A stretch of DNA of 64,000 bases from Botrytis cinerea B05.10 (Eukaryota; Ascomycota; Leotiomycetes; Helotiales; Sclerotiniaceae). A program made the position numbers and the translations under genes. Within the stretch, counting starts at the first letter, position 1. The number at the start of each line of letters is the position of its first letter. Of the stretch, positions 60,969-64,000 are shown in pieces. The notes under the pieces were generated by a model. That model had not been told where the DNA came from and did no database searches. It worked only from the letters and a program-made list of their open reading frames with translations. Location: assembly GCF_000143535.2 (NCBI RefSeq), contig NC_037321.1:434001-498000 (forward strand), in the 5' to 3' direction.

Positions 60969-61803
60969 CTAGTCCTCCATTATGAATTTCAAAAACGCCT
61001 GTGCTACTTTCACCCCGTCGTGATCCTTATTCACTCTCCCCACTGCATCCTCATAAGTCTCATCGTCGAAAACACCCGAGGCGTGTCGTGCCTCCAATAG
61101 CTCCCTCACAATCTCCTCTGTAAATTCTGGATGTCCTTGTACCGTGATTAGTCTCCCCTTGATATACATTCCCTGCGTGGCGCATTTGTCTGTATATGCT
61201 AATTGTTCTACTTCTTTCGGATATTCGTATACAACATCTTTGTGCATTTGAAAGATATTCTGTCGAATGGTATGGTTAGTATTCCAAGTCCTCGTCTCAT
61301 GTATCACATCAATCAAATCAAAGGAGATAGGCTAAACATACCAAACTCTCCAACCCGAAAATCTCCTTCCCCTTCCCCGTCAACGCAACAGGCGTCACAC
61401 TCACCTCCCACCCCTTATCACTCCTATCCACCTTGACCCCCAACGCCCTCCCAATAATCTGATGTCCAAAACACACCCCCACGAGCCTCACCCTCTCCTG
61501 CTCCAACACACTCTTCACAAACCCCACCAGTTTCACTATCCACGCATCGGACTCAAAAGACGTATGGCGAGATCCACTGATGAGCACGGCGTCGATGGAG
61601 GAGAGAGCGGGATATTCTTGCGCGCTCACCACGTCGTATTTGCTGATTTGGAGAGAGGATTCTGGGAGAGGCGGGCTGAGGGCGGATGCCCCTCGGTAAA
61701 GGAGCGAGGTGAATACTCCGCCGTACCCGCCGTATTTGGAATTGGTGTTTTGGAGGGGAGTGTCGCATTCGAGGATGGCGATGCGGAGGGGGGGTTGAGG
61801 CAT
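60969..61803 (-). CDS. class I glutamine amidotransferase-like protein
   Basis: Two exons on the minus strand: 61803-61342 and 61259-60969. The 82-bp intron has a GTATGT donor, AATACTAACC branch region and CAG acceptor. It encodes 250 residues. The nucleophile is in VGVCFGHQIIGRALG (Cys111), and the His/Glu pair in TVQGHPEF (about 197 and 199), so the catalytic triad is complete. The protein is a free-standing GATase1 domain with no synthase partner, like fungal YLR126C-type proteins whose substrate is not settled. It may release ammonia from glutamine or act on gamma-glutamyl compounds; that is inference. Confidence 0.85.
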
Positions 61804-63014
61804 GGTGGGTTGGGATGGATGTGTGGAATTTGGAGGATACGATAGAGAGATGTTGTTGTGATGCTACACGTTTGTGGAATCGAATATGGATCGATGAAGG
61901 AGTGTGTGTGTATATGACATTCAAGAATCGAAGAACAACGAGAGAGGCTTCCGGAAAGTCAATGGTCCACCTATCTATCTATCTATCTATCGACATCTGA
62001 ACAGATAAGTCAGGTTAAAGAGTGAATTAATATTTGGTAACTTAAACAGATGGTCTGTCGCTTTGATATCAACCCCGATAGAACTCCGGGATATTTTTGT
62101 CTTGGCTTGGATGGCTTCTCTTATCGATAACGGGTGTTGGATGCCCCCGAATATTAACCGCACGCATATTATCTCCCGAGGTCTGCAATTGATCCATGGG
62201 GGATTTGCTGTGGTTTCGCTGTGTCTGTTGGTTGATTCGACGCCCTTTGCTTGATGACAGTTGATATTGGGTCAAGGTTATATCAGACACAACACAATTA
62301 TATTACAGGGATATGTAGAGAGAGTTCTGGAATGGGATCCCGTCTCCAAGAGATGCATAGCTCGAGAAGGTCGGCCACATTCATTCTAATTCGTCCATTG
62401 GGGAAAACCTGTTCAATCAGAAAGCACACCTTTCAATTCGTATGAATCATCGACATCTTCATATATGCTGTATGCTGTATGCTGTAAGTTATCCCACCCG
62501 CCACAAGAGATGATGCGGGACACTCATACTCTGCTCTGATAGGCTCGCCGTCACGAAAGTCCTTCTCCCGTTGTGGTGCGACGGTGTCACTGGTGGGTGC
62601 GTGCAATCGCAACTATTCTCATACAGAATAGCTCTTTTCTCTAGGTGCATTTAGGATATGTGTGTATGCATGCATGCATGAAAGCGGGACTGACTCACTC
62701 GGCGAATTCTTTTCTTTGATGGATCAGAATGGATGATTCTTTTTCGCACCACTATTGCGTTATATAAAGGGTCACAGGGTTATATATTTCCCATCCCCTC
62801 TAACCTCTGGAGGAAAGTGGAGGGCTTCTGGGTCAGCAATTACCTTGTAGGAAGATTGTGAAGGTGTCTGGAAAAACAATGATTGCTCCATTTGGCGGTG
62901 ACTCCGAGTTTGCTCTAGGAGATCTTCCATATCTATATATATGTTGATCACTACTTTCTATCCATTGACTTTTGCTTGTTGAGTATTTTCGTTTTCATAC
63001 AGAGGAGAGAAGTC
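61804..63014. other. divergent promoter region of amidotransferase and MFS genes
   Basis: About 1.2 kb between two diverging starts. It holds a TATC microsatellite at 61971-61990 and TGCTGTATGCTGTATGCTGTA near 62466. The right end is the MFS promoter and leader. No gene seen. Confidence 0.65.
61971..61990. repeat. (CTAT)5 microsatellite
   Basis: Five perfect CTAT units, upstream of the amidotransferase start. Confidence 0.85.
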
Positions 63015-64000
63015 ATGGCCGAAAGTAATCATCAAGCTGGTGGTCCAGATACCTCAGTCCATACCGCAACAGAAAACACACCACTCCTGTTTCCATCCAG
63101 AAATGATACACCCGCGATTGAGGAAATCTTGGTGGACAATGATGGTGATTCAACCGGAACGGATGTCGATCCCAATGAGTTCGACCTGATGTTATCGAGA
63201 ACTACATCATTTACCGCCATCGGAATCGAAACCAATGCTCAAGAATCATCCATGCTTCGAAGTTCTCGAATTCATCATCACCACACCAAACGAGGATCTC
63301 GAAACTCGAGTCGTGTAAGCACGAGAAGGAAATCCATCTCGGGTTCCATTAGGAGTATACGCGAAACCATCGAGGACGATGATGAGGAACCCAAATCCCC
63401 GTTTCTAGGCGGTGTTGGAGTGAAGCGATTTTGGCTCATTTTCGGAGGTGTTCTGTTAACATATACATTATCTTCGTTTGATTCTACAATCATGGTTTCG
63501 AGTCATCCTGTTATCACTTCGTATTTTCATGCTTCTAATAGTGCATCATGGTTATCCACAGCCTTTCTCCTCACATCCACAAGTTTCCAACCTATTTTTG
63601 GACGTCTTTCCGATGCTATGGGGAGAAAACCTCCTTATATTTTTTCAATGATTTTGTTTCTAGTATCAACGATTTGGTGTGCCCTTGCTCAAAGTATGAC
63701 TAGTTTCATTATTGCCAGAGCAGTCTGTGGATTGGGGGCAGGTGGTGTTATGTCCATGGGATCTATTATCACAAGTGATCTCATACCCATTGAGATTCGA
63801 GGAGCGTATCAATCATATCTGAATATTGTTTTTGGGGTTGGAGCAGCTTCGGGTGCGGCACTAGGTGGTGCTATCGCGGATCATCTTGGATGGAGGTGGG
63901 AATTTGGTGTTCAGGTTCCAGGGTTGATTCTTTGCTTGATTGTTTCGTGTTTTGTTATACCGAATGATTTGGGTTTGAATAGGGGAAAGAAAACATTAAA
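63015..64000 (+). CDS. MFS transporter, Vba/Fnx1-like (DHA2-type), 5' part only
   Basis: Open from the ATG at 63015 to the window edge, 328 codons, without a stop; the remainder lies outside. A hydrophilic N-terminus of about 135 residues is followed by membrane segments beginning RFWLIFGGVLLTYTLSSFD. Motif A of the major facilitator superfamily appears as GRLSDAMGRKPPY. The sequences ASWLSTAFLLTSTSFQPIFG and GLGAGGVMSMGSIITSDLIP are typical of the 14-helix Vba/Fnx1 group. Members of this group move basic amino acids into vacuoles or export drugs. Which one this protein does cannot be told from the visible part. It is divergent from the amidotransferase. Confidence 0.85.
   Translation, partial: MAESNHQAGGPDTSVHTATENTPLLFPSRNDTPAIEEILVDNDGDSTGTDVDPNEFDLMLSRTTSFTAIGIETNAQESSMLRSSRIHHHHTKRGSRNSSRVSTRRKSISGSIRSIRETIEDDDEEPKSPFLGGVGVKRFWLIFGGVLLTYTLSSFDSTIMVSSHPVITSYFHASNSASWLSTAFLLTSTSFQPIFGRLSDAMGRKPPYIFSMILFLVSTIWCALAQSMTSFIIARAVCGLGAGGVMSMGSIITSDLIPIEIRGAYQSYLNIVFGVGAASGAALGGAIADHLGWRWEFGVQVPGLILCLIVSCFVIPNDLGLNRGKKTL

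Overview
The window is nuclear DNA of a filamentous ascomycete. The evidence is multi-exon genes with very short introns (47-132 bp, mostly GTATGT/GTAAGT donors, some with TACTAAC branch sites), and fungus-specific genes: an Msb2-type signalling mucin, a division-1 chitin synthase, Bbc1/Mti1, Hos3 and Mrp51. Protein style, low-to-moderate GC and microsatellite-rich spacers suggest Leotiomycetes, perhaps Botrytis/Sclerotinia. That placement is inference, not proof.

Layout. 1-7.3 kb: gene-poor and repeat-rich. 7.3-10.6 kb: mitoribosomal Mrp51 (+) converging on a pepsin-like aspartic protease (-). 12.0-15.6 kb: Bbc1/Mti1 (-). 16.9-19.0 kb: Rtr1 CTD phosphatase (+) converging on ribosomal protein eS17 (-). 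19.9-25.3 kb: Hos3-type deacetylase (-) and the catalytic queuine tRNA-ribosyltransferase (-). 26.6-27.4 kb: a 2EXR-domain protein (+). 30.6-37.8 kb: four-gene run on the minus strand's side of the map made of Ecm4-type glutathione transferase, ubiquitin E1 (Uba1) and FKBP12. 37.8-49.1 kb: 11.4 kb with no recognisable gene. 49.1-60.1 kb: Msb2 (+) and class I-like chitin synthase (+). 61-64 kb: class I glutamine amidotransferase-like protein (-) and the 5' part of an MFS transporter (+) cut by the window edge.

Most genes are unrelated housekeeping functions (translation, tRNA modification, protein turnover, chromatin, Pol II regulation). Msb2 and chitin synthase are neighbours on one strand and both concern the cell surface, but the sequence does not show co-regulation. 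No secondary-metabolite cluster, intact transposon, CRISPR array or intact tRNA/rRNA gene was found. The most interesting signals are an AUG-free, in-frame, NLS-like extension upstream of Uba1; a hairpin-bearing repeat in inverted orientation on both sides of mrp51; a short poly(A)-tailed insertion flanked by a 10-bp direct repeat; two uORFs directly before msb2; and a tandem duplication whose copies differ almost only by transitions. Exon boundaries were worked out by hand from splice signals, reading frame and family conservation. No alignments or searches were run.
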